The position numbers were made by a program, and so were the translations under genes. Below the pieces are notes generated by a model. That model made no database searches and was not told the origin of the DNA. It saw only the letters and a program-made list of their open reading frames with translations. A DNA stretch of 64,000 bases from Lucifuga dentata (lineage: Eukaryota; Chordata; Actinopteri; Ophidiiformes; Bythitidae), in the NCBI GenBank assembly GCA_014773175.1, contig VXCM01002074.1, forward strand, positions 61,196 through 125,195. The letters run 5' to 3'. Below, piece by piece: positions 38,881-52,864 of this stretch; the stretch's first letter is position 1, and each line of letters opens with the position of its first letter.

Positions 38881-39721
38881 TTCCAAATTGGGAGAAAGGA
38901 AGGGAAAATTGCAGGGAAAAAATTGCATTGTATCAAATTTTAGAACTGAAATGGAATTTCAATCAAATCAAATTGTAACAAATTGACTTTGAATATCTGT
39001 GTATCAGTATATTATAAATTTTTCTGTGTAATTTTTGTTTTGGATTATAGCTTAAATAGTCTAGAAATGTGTTAAATTGTTTGACAGGGATCGATACTGA
39101 CTCCATTTTTATGTAATGCATTCTCCTCATAGAAATAGGTTGTTAACTGATTAGTGGCATGATCTCAGTCCTTTTGTTGGTGCTCCTATCAGGGTGTAAA
39201 GCCTATTCTCTCTCTTCCATTCCTTCTTTCTATCTCTCTCTCTTTTTCTCTCACCCTGCTCACTGCCCCGGAACACCTTAATCCAGTGTGAAAGCAATTG
39301 GCTCTCTCAGATCTAATCAATAGTGGGCCAGGGCAGTGAGCCAGGGGGAACATCTCTGGCCCCTGCTCAGCTACAATCAATTTAGAACCATCGATTCAGT
39401 GATTGAAATACAAAGAGCAGGAGCGCTGGACCGTACAGGTGCTTTAGTGTTTAGGTGTGCCAACATGTTATATATCTCCCTGTATGAGCATTTCCATGTG
39501 TGTGTTTGTTTGTGTGTCTGTGTGTAGAATGTGCCTGTGTCTATCTGTGGCTGTGTTTGTGTGCAATTTCATCTTGTGTATATGGAGAGTATGATTTATT
39601 TTCGAGCCATCTGTAGTAAAGTGGGAATGGCATTTAATCTAGCACCTCTGAGACGGAGCCAAGAAAAAAATCACTCCTAATCCAATATGTCCTGCCCTGG
39701 GAAGGGTGTATGTTTTAAGGT

Positions 39722-39722
39722 N

Positions 39723-39779
<57 letters not shown>
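39722..39779. repeat. (GT)n microsatellite with N
   Basis: An N at 39722 followed by 57 bp of perfect GT. Confidence 0.95.
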
Positions 39780-39780
<1 letters not shown>

Positions 39781-41063
39781 ATGTGTATACGCGCATGTTT
39801 CTTACCTCTTACATGTCACTACATGCGGCTATATCCCATGTGCTCATGCAATATAGTATGAACAGTGTGTATTTCTGGATGCTCATTGCGATATTATAAC
39901 TGCATATGTTTCACCTATTATGATGATAACAATGTGAGCATGACTTTTTACATGTTAAAACACTCACAACATACACAGGGACGTTTTGCGTGCCTGTGTG
40001 TGTGTGTGTATCCATGCATATGATGTCTGTGTCACTGCCAGGTCAGAGCACATCATGCCACATATACACATTTGTAATGCATCCATGTATACAATTTCTT
40101 TTCGCTGTTGTGTCTGTCTTTGTGTGCAAATTTCTGTTTGAGTATAAGTTCCATTTGTTGATTATATGAAGGTTATTGTGAATTTGCAAAACCATAAAGG
40201 TGTCAGGGTCATCATGTGGCACCATATTGGCAAATGAAGCAATCAGCCGTGTTTTCGTGCTCATGTTATGCAGCTGTGGAAAGAGGCTCCTCTGTGAAGA
40301 AAACAGGAGGTGAGAGGTGGTTGGGTTTTAGGAACTGACATACTGACATGGGTGTTTGGTCTCATTATATGTGTATGAAAATTACCATCCAGTTCTATGT
40401 ACAGTATCATTATGTATTGAAAGCTCAATCTGTCTTACAAAAAGACAGGTTGAGCTAACAGGTTGAGTTTTAACAGTACTGAAAAAGACAGCATGGGTAA
40501 TATAGGACCTACTTGAAGCCAACATGCGTAAATTAATTTTCAAACAACAGAGACCTGTCCCAAAATGGAGAGAAGGAAAGTCAAAGCCTGTCTAAAAAGG
40601 TGCTGAGGCCAACAAAAAGTGGCCGACCCCAACAAAAACTAATAGTGAGAGAGAGAGAGAGAGAGAGAGCACTAACACAAGCAACGGCAATGATACACCA
40701 CCAAGTAATGAATAGCAGCAACAAAGAACATCTCCATTTTTCTCCCCCTGCACTTCAGTTCACACTCTCCTTCTGGCCTCAAAAGCATATTTTCTTTCAC
40801 CACATGATCTGATAGGCAGTCCGCTTGGATCCACTTGGACCAAAGACCTGAGACAGTAGCACAAGACCCTACGTGGGCCCCATTAGACTGAATATAACTT
40901 GGGCTTGGTCTGCCTTGGGTTCTGGGTCTGATCACAACTCCTATAGCAACCATACAAGCCTGTTAGACCTCTATGGCAGAGTACACACATGTCGTTCCTC
41001 TTTAAACTGAGAATATCACAGTTGTAAGATGCTATTAAATGTTATTTGTATGTATATGGGTTG

Positions 41064-41104
41064 CTTTTTTTTTTTTTTTTTTTTNTTTTTTTTTTTTTTT
41101 TTTT
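41064..41104. repeat. poly(T) with N
   Basis: T runs either side of the N at 41085. Confidence 0.9.
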
Positions 41105-41179
41105 GATTGAGTAGGATAAATTTAATTTGAGTCATTATTATTCATTGATAATTGATTAGTCTTTCTGTATTGTACATAT

Positions 41180-41180
<1 letters not shown>

Positions 41181-41242
<62 letters not shown>
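41181..41242. repeat. (CT)n-(AC)n compound microsatellite
   Basis: About 45 bp of CT followed directly by about 17 bp of AC. Confidence 0.95.
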
Positions 41243-43377
41243 TACACATGCACACATGTACACACTGGCCACCTTGTTAGACCTTTCCCTCTTAATAATG
41301 GCTTTCTGCCATTAATACAGTTAATCCAGTTTCCCATTTGGGTTTGTGGTGTTGGTGTTGTGTTTTCTCTCTAATTTTCTGCTGGACAAGGTGTTTGTGT
41401 CTTTCCAAGTCCACAATGTCACAAGGTCTAATGAGGATGTGTCACACACACTTTAGACAAACTTTTCAAACACACATACACACTAAGGAGGTCTCCCTTC
41501 CTTCCTCTCTTAAACAAACACACAAAAATACATAGACTCAAATGTGTATTGACACTCAAAAAACATGTGTACCATTTCATAGCTCAGGGCATAGCAACTA
41601 AGCCTGGCCTGGCTGATAAAGGTCAGTGCTGTCCAGATTTGGACAGGTGGGGTGCAGGCTGTGTGCATGTTAGTGTGTGTCTCTTTGTGTAGAAGGGGAT
41701 ACAGCTTTCTGATGAGGTTGTGTGGAGGTTATGTGGATGTGAGTATGACATGAATATAGATGGGTTGTGGGCCTGGATGCCTTTAGAGGCTTCATGGCTG
41801 CAGGTGCATTGCGTGCCAGGGAATCGGGTCAATCTCTGCTCATTCGTGAAATGCAACTGAATATTTGATGAATACATCTGTTTGTCTTTCTGCAGTATGG
41901 GCAAGATATTTTTCCCTGCACGTCATTCATCTATTGAGTATTTTTCAGGTCATGCTTGGGCCTGATGAAAACAAAACTTTCTATATCCACTCAGACAAAG
42001 AAAAAAAACCTGTAATTTATTTTCATTAAGCCTATTATAATTAAATGTAATAAAAGCAAAATTCTTGAATGTGCAACCCTCCGTTTTGGGTTTTGGTTTT
42101 TTTGGTTTGGGTTAGACATGCGTAGTTACATTAAACAGCATTTGTTATGCAGCCTTTTGGATTCCCTGTTGCCTGCTGACAGCATTGGCCATCACTTAGA
42201 ATGCAATGAGACATGACTGCTTTGTATAGCACACATATTGTAGGACTCTGCCACCAACAATTTGAACAAGATACACTCCTGACTGCTTTTCATTTCACTT
42301 CCCTTTTCTTCTTTTCTCATTTTATTTCCCTCTGCCCTGATCTCACTCCCACATCTCACACATAATTTTTGTTTTCTCTTTCAATGCAAAGCATTTTATC
42401 CTCACTCCCCATTAGACATAATTGCAGTATGGATGATGAACAACGGATGTGCTAGTTCTGGAGAACCATCTCACAGGTGAATGGATAATTTTAAAGCAGA
42501 TAGTAACTGTTTTTCATAGCAGATGATGTCATTGCTATGCCAGGGAGCAGCTTTGCTCTGTCTGACCTCCGCCATCACTCTGATGCTGTCATCACTTCTA
42601 GCCTCCCATCCTGTCCTCCACCCTCACCTATCCACCTCTTGTCCTGTCATTAGTAATGCAGTCTACAGCCTGAGATTAAGCCATAATCCCACTATTAGAT
42701 TTTCATTAACCAGACCTTTGTTTTTCATCTCACTTTCTTTCTGTTGTCCTCATCCAAATCTACTCACGACTAACCTCTGGCTTCTGACTGCGTCTGAAAG
42801 CCTTTTTGCCATGTGTGAAAATGTCAGCATCAGCATGACAGGGTGCAGACACTTACTGGAAAGTTATGGGTTAGACATGTGTCACTGCACTTCTGTGAGA
42901 TCATGGTGTTAGGATTGAAGGGTTCCCCATTGTTACATCCTCTGAAATCCAGCAAAGGTAATGCTCAGCAGTGTGATCCTCAATGGGTGCTTGTCTTTGC
43001 CAGCATATTTTGGTGTAAACATTGCGTTATGTATGCTCAATTAGAAATCAAATTAGGGATTGTAAACAGTGAAGGGACCTTTGTTTTCCAGTTGTTTTAT
43101 CATTCTATTCCTCTGCTACATTCAGATGTGCATAATTACTCATCCCCTTCACAGGCCTCTACACTCATTAGCAGGGCCTAAACCCTGTGCCAAGGGGCTT
43201 GGGATTTTTGGATGCATGGGCATTTTTGGATCTGGTGTTAAACCTTGCTACAGCAAATCTCTATCCATAAAAAGTGCTGCTAAGGAGGTGATGTGTTTTT
43301 GGAGGAAATGACTGCTGCAGGTATAATTAAAATTTATAAACATGCAATAAGAAACTCTACAGTTTAAATTATCTTTA

Positions 43378-43560
43378 ACAGAATCAGGATTCTTTTATTC
43401 GCCAAGTACAAGTGCACAAGGAATTTCTCTTGGTGTGTGGTGTCAGAAAACAAATAACAATATGAGTATAAACAATATGTACAGATTAAAAACTACAATA
43501 TGTACAGAACAAAATACAATAAACATAAAAGTAAATGCTTGTATAAATACTTATGCTTGT
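43378..43560 (-). mobile_element. LINE 3'-end fragment (Rex-like)
   Basis: AGAATCAGGATTCTTTTATT, GCCAAGTACAAGTGCACAAG and GAATTTCTCTTGGTG match the 3' end of a common fish LINE as I remember it. Here it lies on the minus strand, followed by imperfect repeats of ATATGTACAGA. No ORF remains. Confidence 0.45.
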
Positions 43561-45141
43561 AGTTATTTAAGTCAGTTTGCAGCTCTCAGTGATTTGTGTT
43601 TTAGTGCATCTTCTAATCTAGTTAAAATATTTGTATACCCCCTTTAATTTTAAACAAGTAAAGCAAGTAATAAAGGATGACAATCAAGCACAAATGAGTT
43701 AATGGTGAATCTTCAATGCAATGGTTTGGCAGCATTTTGGATTTGTTCCAATTCATGAGGGACAGCCAGCATAATTTGATAAAGCTGTGTGTAAGATTTA
43801 CATAAAGAAATTGGCACCAGATATATAAATACTCCAAACTTACACTCCCATCTCAGAATCAATAATCCGTTAACTACTGTAAGTTTTGTGGCTTCAGCCC
43901 AAAGTGTAGCTGTTGCCTGAGCACTTAAGACCCAGTTTCAGGTAAATAGTAACTTATTTGTGAATGACTGACATAGGTAATTGTGAGTGCATTTCCATTG
44001 CTCCATACTCAGACATAAGAGCCAGCCACTGAATCTACTTTACATTTTCAATCACAGATTTTCTGTGGAATAACAAACACAAAATATGTACTTTGGCACC
44101 TGAGCCCCACTGTTTGTGTTGCCAAATGAAAAGATTGGCTATTAACAGTTCAACATGATTTGAACAATTCTCCTTTTCTCTGTGCTCCAAAAGCTATTTC
44201 TGACCGTTTCAAATTGCACAACAAAATTAAAATAAATGTAAACTGGTGATTGAACTTTTTCTTGACCTTGTACCTTTAATCTTGCCCAGTATATTGATGT
44301 ATCATTCACAATCTGCATTTTTTCTGAAGTCTGTTTATGGCAGAGCTGGGAACACTGAAGGTGTGAAGGCAGTAAATGTAATAGACATTGGCAAGCTGAG
44401 GAACAGCAAAGGAGGAAAAAGAGCAAGAGTGGGCATCTTTGGCTAACTACTATAGATTAATTGATCTAGCCATGAAGTTAATGAGCTAGATCCTTTTTAA
44501 AAGAGACAAGTGCTGAGACAGAGGAACCTAATGGTCTCTCACAGCTTGAAGTGCTAAGAAAGAGAAAGGTATTTATCTCAGAACATATACTTTATTTACT
44601 GTGTGACAGAATCGCGACGTAATTGACAGGGCCTGTAACTGCTGGTTTTATTACCTCATTTTGATCATTCTTCTTAATTTTTCACCTGAGTCATGAGCCA
44701 CAGACAGCTCGACTCAGTTCATAACAACTGATATCACGTGATAAAGTTTAGCAATTGTTTCTCATGCATTTTGATCATGAACTATGAATATATTAACACC
44801 TCCAGGCAGGTTTTGTGATTTTAAATGATCCTTGCTGTCTGAGGGAAGGTTATTTCCAACCAAACAGTGTCAGTAAAGTGGGAGTTGCTCATATAACTTC
44901 CAAGTAATTCTACAACTCTGTCTCTCTGATACTTCCTGCCTGCTCCATCAAAAATGGCTGTGGGCAAACAGCCTGGTCAGTCTCCTGTTAGGTTCTGATT
45001 ACAGTGTAGATTACAGTGCAAGTACATGTTACTGCCTGCTGAGCAGTGATATGTTTTGAGGGGTTTTCTCTACTACCTTGCCAGCCAGAAAACAATTGGC
45101 ACAGTGGAGTTTCCTGGAATACCAATGCTTCCTTTTTTCAA

Positions 45142-45169
45142 CCCCCCCCCCCCCCCNCCCCCCCCCCCC
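45142..45169. repeat. poly(C) with N
   Basis: C runs either side of the N at 45157; a similar poly(C) with an N is at 46566-46583. Confidence 0.9.
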
Positions 45170-46268
45170 GCTCCTGTTTGACCCCTCCTCTATCTACATG
45201 ATGCGCTCAGCATCTTGGCGAATGGCTGCATCTTCCTTGAAATAAAATTGACCTGAGCGACTGTGCCAGGTGTGATACATAGCAGCCAACTGCCAATGCA
45301 AAGCTCAGTTATGGAAAGTCTGTGTGGAGTGAAGAGATTATATAGCACTCTTGATCTGTATCATGCACATGCGTTCACACGCAGCCAGTAAGCCAGATTT
45401 CCCAGTCGGCTGGTCTGTCATTGGCCGGCTGTTCAAAGGGAAAGTGGTGGCCAAAATAATACTGACTGTGAGGTTACCATGGTAACAGCCTGCCCAGGGG
45501 CGTGGGCTGTCTGCTAAATTGTGTGCTGGTTTGTTAGGACTCAAGACACATGTGCTTACACACACGTACTCTGTCTCTGTCACACACACACACACACCTT
45601 AATTTTGATAGAAAATGTCTACCTGTACTCATTGTCTGCCAGACACCTGCTTTGTTCATTAACATTAGCAGCCAGTCTGTTGGATTTCACAGCCTTATGT
45701 GCATCAAATGGACCGTCACAGAGAACTCACGTAAAGGCTTATTTATTTTCTTTAGCTGGATGCTTCCTCATCTGCAAGTTATTTTACTGTTGCACTGCCC
45801 TCTATTGAATCGAGTCACACATGGCTTTCATCCTACAAAGATGTTTGTATCTCATCAGTGAATCTTAGGGCATTTGGAGTGTCAAAAATTAATAGGGAAG
45901 AAGAGGGTAGAAAGAATGATTTAACAATTTAACAATCATTCTACCTAATTCTGTTCCTTGTATTAGATATTACCTCCCTTATCTGTTACACGAATACACA
46001 GCAATGCAGCACTGTGTGGAGTTTCAAAGCTTACCTAATTAGAGGATATGTTAGCTTCCTCAAGGGGGTTTGAATATTGTAAAATGGGATTTCTGCAGCA
46101 TCAGACATTGCTGTATTAGCTAGCTGAGAGGACAGGTATGTGAGCAGTGTTCGATGGAGGACTTTGGCTGTAAAAAGTTTAGGATAGTCGTGTGTTTGAG
46201 ACTGTGTGTGGGTCAGTTTGTGTGTACATGGTGGGATTGGGTGTGGGTTTGGGTGCGTGTTTTAGCTT

Positions 46269-46269
<1 letters not shown>

Positions 46270-46311
<42 letters not shown>
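46270..46311. repeat. (GA)n microsatellite
   Basis: GA array of about 42 bp with one AAA interruption. Confidence 0.95.
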
Positions 46312-47527
46312 CCTCTGACAGGGCCAGAATGGACAGATGATTAATGATCAGGGGGAGTGTTTGTGGGAGGAACTCTTTGGCACCCAGCTTTTAACAAAGC
46401 AGAAGAGGTATGCTCCAGGTCTGCACTGTTTCAACCATTCCTTTATTCCTGAGAAAACCTCTCTCGCTCACTTTTATTCCTCTTTACATTCTCTCTGTCT
46501 GAGAGATTAGAAGGTGATGACAGAGAATAGCAGAGATTCAGAGTACCCACCCATTCTCAACACCACCCCCCCCCCCCCNCCCCTTTCCTTGCCTATTGAA
46601 CACAGCTGTAGCCACCAGGCCCATGGCTTACACTGACCAGACATGCCAAGCGATGTCAGCACTGTGAACTCTGGTTGCCTTTAAGTAAAGAAGACGAAAT
46701 GATCCTATTTGTGAGACAATGCATGCATATAAATCCCAGAATTGGAAGTGAAATGTCTTTAATCAGTTCCCATTTTGGCAATTTATTTATAAAAAATATA
46801 CCCTGTTGTTCTTGAATCACTTTCTATAAATTAATAAATTATAAGCCTAAAAGGCAGTTCATTCTGACTTTCACTATCCTCTGGGCATTTTCTGATGATT
46901 CTGACAAGCCTTTGTTTGGAGCCATGCTTCTGTCTCAAATAATTGTATGGTGTTTTTCCACTGACCTTGTGAAGAAATTGAACACCTGGGTTGGAAAAGC
47001 AGCTCATTACATGGATTGTGGCTAGAAAATGAACAATGACACAAGAGCAAGACTGAATACCAATAGGCTGCACCACTGATTGCATTTTTGTTTTAAGATG
47101 TTGCTCTCCTGACATTTTGTGTCTCCTTCAAACAAGCATGTTCACTTTGCCATCTGACTGATATTCTCAGATTTAACGCACCACCAGTATGCAGGCACGC
47201 ACTTGATATGCACACACCCTTCAGTGGTTTATGTTGAAGAGAGCTGTCTTTCTGAGTGATTGAGCAAAAGAATAGTGAAATGAGGGTCAACTGGGGTCCT
47301 GACCTGATCACATGCCTGTCTATAGGAGTGTTTGTGAGTAGGGGGGTCTATGCATGACTCCAAAGCCGCTAAAGACTATGATCTGTCCCATGTGATGGAT
47401 GAGAGCTGGGGTTAAGGGTGTGCTGGGGGTAAGAGTTTCTAAACTCAAGGGTCACTGATGCTAAGACAACTTGTACCATTCTACAGGTCATGCTCCTTTT
47501 ATGCACACATGCAAAATACTTATTTTT

Positions 47528-47615
47528 CTTTTAATATAACCTTTATTTAACTGGGTAAAGTCTAATTGAAAAAAAGAGACCTTTTTAAGAGAGACCTAAA
47601 AAATTTGCTAAAAAA
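47528..47615 (-). mobile_element. LINE 3' tail fragment, second copy
   Basis: The plus strand reads ATATAACCTTTATTTAACTGG, GTAAAGTCTAATTGA and AAGAGAGACCT. This is the same tail as at 15015-15098, on the minus strand with AATAAAGGTTA near its end. No reverse-transcriptase coding sequence remains. Confidence 0.5.
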
Positions 47616-47867
47616 TTGTTACTTGTCTCAATTGACCCATACTGACATAATTTAAAAACAAAACTAACAAAACTAACCAATGGTACTAATTTATTACTAA
47701 TTTTTGTTCCTTTAGAATTGTCTTGAATTGACCAAAAGTAGTCAAGTTTCAAATTCTTCTGTAAATTGTTCTGTGTGAAAAGAGCAGCATATTTAACGCT
47801 TTTTTGCCCAGTTCCTGAGCACAATTGTCAGCCATCCCGAGAGCATAGGCCATCCTTTCTTTTATCC

Positions 47868-47954
47868 TTTGGGAAATGGTTGTCAATAACGTAACATGTA
47901 TGAAAATTGAATATATTAGGCTAAAACATGCAAAATGGCCAGTATGGTCCTTTA
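47868..47954 (+). mobile_element. Inverted-repeat element, copy 3 (right end only)
   Basis: The segment from TGGGAAATGG to the terminus CAGTATGGTCCTTTA matches the right end of copies 1 and 2, including ATGCAAAATGGCCAGTATGG shared with copy 2. Nothing similar to the left half was found upstream. Confidence 0.55.
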
Positions 47955-50900
47955 ACTCCTGCTTTCACTCAGTGTGTGCAGTGGTGCTGCAGTAAGAGAG
48001 AGTAGAAATGGATTGATGTGTCTTTTGTACAATAAAGCATTGCAAAGGTTTCAGAATAGATCCCTGAATGAAAATAAAGAACATAGAAATTTGTATGTCT
48101 CCTTTAAAGTTGTTGCGTTCCAAAAGATTAAAAAGAAAGTTTTTCACCTGGATTCAGTAGAGTATCTGAAAAACATAAATGATTTTCTAAAATATCTGAA
48201 TCATAGCTATTTTATATCATTATGTGCTTTTTTAGCAGTTGGCATGGGAGAGTTAGTATCCTTTTAAAAGATGAATATCTGGTTTTAGACTAAAACTCTC
48301 CGTTCTTTTAAATTTGAGTAATTTAGCACATCAAGTGCTACATACATTTGATTGAATTTCCCACAGTTTGCTGTTAGTACACTTCTGGCAATTTAAAACC
48401 TCCTACATACTTCAGAGTGATGCCAAGGGAAAGTCAGGGGAGGACTTGTGCTGCAACTTTGATTGGTTCTGAGCACGAAAGCCATTTCCAAACCCATCTT
48501 GGTCATAATCCTTTGCCTTAGCTTCTCTGCAAATGTCAAATGTACATTTCCATTTTATCTTGCACACACCTGCTGATACTTCCATGACAAACTAATGTAA
48601 TTATTTTCCCACTCTCTCTGTAAATCCCATGTTTCCAATTACATTTGGATTCTTATGGGCTATATACATTTGCTGCAATGACTGTACACTCAAAAACATA
48701 TAGAGTTTATGTGACACATTGCCAGTATGGTTCTGTGTATGATGTATTGCCTGCAGTGTGCACTTTATATTATACGCTCAGCAAGCACATTGCATAGTCT
48801 AACCCCTGAGCACTAACTCCCTGCTCTGCACATCAGTATTGTCCATACAAACTCATAGAGAGTAGCTTGGTGGTGATCATTCAGCATCTAATGCAGCACT
48901 TGTTCTGGCCTGCAAATACTTTTTTTTTTTTTTTTTTTTTTGGGTAGACAGTCAAATTTTCTCCAAATTAATTTGCACTTTGTAAATGGATGTTATACCA
49001 AATCTTCCTATTATGTCTTTATTTGGAATGTAAGAGTATATCTGCTGGAAAAATGACTGACAGTAAGGAGTCAGTAAGGAGTCTCTCATCTCCCATGGTC
49101 ATGCTTGTAGTGACATGAGGTCAAAAAAGTTAGACTGTTATTAGGAGTTTGCAGTGATCCACAGCTGCTATTCTTCTGTCAACTCACTGCAGAGTGAGAA
49201 AGAGACAGAAAGAGAAAGAGTGAGAGACAGCCAACCTTAACAAGGATTCAAACCTGTCATTCAAGGCAAGAAAGCAACAAGGAGAGCAAAGGTAGGGAAA
49301 GAGAGAGAAATTCATTACCGGTGGGACAGAGAAAAAAGCCTAGAAAGTGGAGAAGAAAGAGAGAGAACAATGCAGCAAGAATCCTATAGAGACCACTTGA
49401 AAGGGAGGAATGTTTTGTTTCTGCATGTAGCCAGTTCAGTTGTGGGTTATTCTCCCACAGGGGAGACTAATTGCTTGTTGATCTAATGTTCTATCCCCTC
49501 CTGTCCCTGAAAACCAACGCCTTTGATGAGTGATGGCTCTATGGGCTCACTTTTTTCTCTGGAAGTTTGGACATAAACATCCAGCCTCCTCCAATCCAAA
49601 TATTCACGAATCCGACACGAAACTTTAGGCTCAATTCCAAATGCTATGAGGCATAACAACACTGTACTCCCTCAGAATGAGACCTGGGAGGGTTTCCTAG
49701 CATTGTTCACATCACTTTCCCATCCCATCTCTGTTTCTTCCTCCCACTCCCACTTTGCGGTAGATCAGTAAGCAGCTAATAATTAATTAATGGTTTAATG
49801 CTAGAATTAATGCAAATATTATGTGTCAATTTGGGTAGGAAGAAAGACACAAAACTGAAAAAAACAAAATGTACTAGCTAAACAGAAATTCATGCCTTGT
49901 GTGTGTGTGTGTGTGCGTGTTTGTGATTATGCCTGCATATTTGTTTTCACTGTCACTTATCTCCCTGTCTTACTCTTGTGCAGTTGTCCAAGGAGCGGCA
50001 TCAAATTATCTCAGCTTCTGTGGAACATATGCTCATCAAGTGGCAGAAAATGCAGGAGTGTGGTCTCATTTAATGGGGTCAGCAGTGGCTGTGTGCGGCA
50101 CTGCGTAAATCAGTTCAGTAAATGTATTCTGCAGGTGAGGGTAGCATTGATGTCAATATGGGAGTGTTTCACAGGGTTATGGTGTATGTGTGTACAAGTA
50201 AACATCTGCATTCATACACTCACACGTTTGCCTTCAGGCACTTCTGCATCAATGTTATCTCAGAGGGCTGATTCAGCACAACCTCCTCTGCCTTTCTCCT
50301 CACTTTTGCCCGTTTGTGAGCGTCTAGGCTCACTACTATCTGTGCATAAACACACAACTGCAGGCCAGAGCCTTGTACACATTATGCTCACACCTCATTA
50401 AACACATACTGAATAACTTTTTGTGATCCCTTTTTCTAAGAGTCAGGGCATTAGATGTTTGCCGTAGCCTGTCTGCATGCACTAATGTGTAAACACTTTT
50501 ATACAGCAAAGATGATGACGCATAAGTTCTCTCCACTCCTGCGGAAAATGAATATTTGATCTGTGTTTTATCAGCTTGTAATCTCTGATATCTTTGGAAG
50601 TTATTGCTTTATAAAATGACTGCGCAGATGGTTTGTGCTTCTCCATATGGTCAGGGAGGGTTTTAAGAGTCACCACTTTCTTGTATTAGAATGAGCTGGA
50701 GCTTCTCGCACCTGGAATCTATATAGTTCAATACTGGAGAGGTTGCTTTCACACTTCACTCAACTCCTTCAACAAAGTTGCACTTCCACACATTCAAATG
50801 GAAGCTCACCTCCTTTACCTTAATACTCTCTCACAAACCCTCTAGAACTCTCTTATACAAGCTTCTATAGTTTCAAGACAGCTCAAGAGCATCCATAGAA

Positions 50901-52435
50901 TAACAATTTGTTTTGCTCTTGGGGATATTTTTGTGCTTTGCGGTTGTGATCTGCCTTGTAGCTCCTAGGGTATTTTATAAGCTGTTTGGACTTGTTATGG
51001 TCTGGTTGTGTATGTGATTGTCTGGCCATGTGTGGACAGTTCTGTGTGACTAGACAGCAGGTCAATAAGTTAGCCTCTAATGTTTCGTAAGCACCACCAA
51101 AGATGAAACACCAGTCGCTGCTGGGGGTGGCAGCCTGAGTTTTGTGTGTGTACATGTCTCTTCTTTCCACTTATTAACTTCTTTTTTTTTTTTTTTACAA
51201 TCTCTCCTTTTATCTCTCTGTCCTTCACTAAGCCCATCTGAGAGACTGGTTGATGGTATGAATGGAGGAGTCATAAAAGCAGCAACCTGCCCTTTTTTAC
51301 AGTGTAGTAAAGTACATACTGGCTTCCAAACCCAGCCTCTCAGTGTATTTTTTTAATGAAGCATAAAATTTTTAATTAAATCTTAAAAGCCTATTGATAC
51401 AAAGGTCTAAAGGTTTTTCTCACATTGCCAGTATATGTAGTTTTTTTGACCCCACAGAGCGTGGGAATGGAACCAGCTCCATAGTTATTATTGCTTTAAA
51501 TAATTTTCATTTACCAAGCACTGATACTGGAAGCGAAGACTCTTAGTCAGATGCAATAAATGAAGTTTGTGTGAAGCAATTTTGATATTGATCTTGTTTT
51601 GCTTTTAAATGCTGAAACACTTAACCAGTAGCATGAGTTTCTTTCCCTGATAAAGTCCCTCGTTGTTCTCAGACCTTGTATGAAACCTTTTGTACTTGAT
51701 CTGTAGTATATTATCCAACCGCATGCCAAAAGCTGATGTTATACTTTTAACATTGTCTTGTCTTTAAACTGTCTACGCTGTTTTTTTGGGTTTTTTTTTT
51801 AACTCTCATTGTATGTATAAGCACTACATCTCCCATTTTCCAGCCACAGTCAAGCTATTACCATCTTTCACTCTGGCAAATATAAGCAGGTGGAGAAACT
51901 GTAAGATGCTTGTCCCATTAAATTTATAACCCCTCCCTCTCTTGGGTGCAGTGCTACAGCTTCCTCCCCCACTAGTAAACCAGCGAAAGTATTAGACATT
52001 CATCATGGCTATTATAGTCCGTAAATCCTTCTATACAGTACAGAAACTCCTCAGCATTTTATTCTTTGGGGATAGGGAGGTAAATGGATTTGGTTATTGC
52101 CTGGACTTAGGCACTGTGATAGTAGATTCAATAATCTTCGTCCAACACCACAGACTCATTCCATTTACATTTTGGAGTAAGGTAGGCTGAGGGAGAGTTA
52201 TCATGACTGTACACTCAATATTGAATGAGTGAGAGGCAAAAGTGAGCAGATGGAGGGTGGATGTGATTGGAAGAAATATGGAGACTCAGATGCTGAGAGA
52301 CTGATACCCGTAGGACCTGGCAATCTTCTAGTCCATTTCAGCTTACACTACATTCCAGCATAATTTCTCTTCCTTTCTGCTCCGTATTCTAGCTGATAGG
52401 GTAAATGATGTGACATTGTTTTTCTGCTCTCACAG

Positions 52436-52591
52436 CATGCCCACCAGGTACCTTCAAGTCCACCCAGGGTCCAGGTCTGTGTCTGCAGTGCCCTCCTAAT
52501 AGCCGCTCTGCAGCTGAGGCCGCCACCATCTGTGTATGCCGTAACGGCTACTACCGTGGTGATGCAGATCTGCCAGATGAACCATGCACCA
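52436..52591 (+). CDS. ephb1: ephb1 exon 4: Eph cysteine-rich (EGF/TNFR-like) segment
   Basis: This 156 bp exon has an acceptor TTTTTCTGCTCTCACAG and donor GTGAGT at 52592. It begins with two bases that complete an Ala codon (C-R-A-C-P across the junction). It reads CPPGTFKSTQGPGLC through CPPNSRSAAEAATIC and CRNGYYRGDADLPDE to PCT, then gives one base to a Ser codon. Six cysteines are present, as expected for the EGF-like part of the Eph cysteine-rich region. This rigid linker joins the ligand-binding domain to the FN3 domains and takes part in receptor clustering. The segment is clearly Eph but less similar to mammalian EPHB1 than exons 3 and 5. Gene assignment therefore rests mainly on those exons. 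Confidence 0.95.
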
Positions 52592-52788
52592 GTGAGTATG
52601 CTGTATATGGCATTACACATACACGCACACACACTAATAGACAGTTTTGTCTATGCGTTATCTTTTGTTATTGTATATATATACTGCACTTTATTTGATA
52701 TAGATATCTAATAGAATGGCCATACATGTAAATTTTCATAAATGACATTGTAAACAGACTTTTTTCTCTTTAGATTCTTTTGAGCTCA

Positions 52789-52794
<6 letters not shown>

Positions 52795-52835
<41 letters not shown>

Positions 52836-52864
52836 CCTNCCCCCCTCTCTCTCACACACACACA
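52795..52864. repeat. (CT)n-(C)n-(AC)n compound array with N
   Basis: CT array, CCCCC with an N at 52839, a short CT block, then AC. It lies ~200 bp after exon 4. Confidence 0.9.

Noticed and set aside
42523..42912. 129-codon plus-strand ORF
   Set aside because: A Ser/Leu-rich translation of pyrimidine-rich intron sequence with no domain or codon signal; it overlaps another ORF in a different frame.
49892..50401. 169-codon plus-strand ORF
   Set aside because: It starts in a GT array (CVCVCVRVC), has no recognisable domain, contains low-complexity sequence and lies in the middle of intron 3 with no promoter or splice context.
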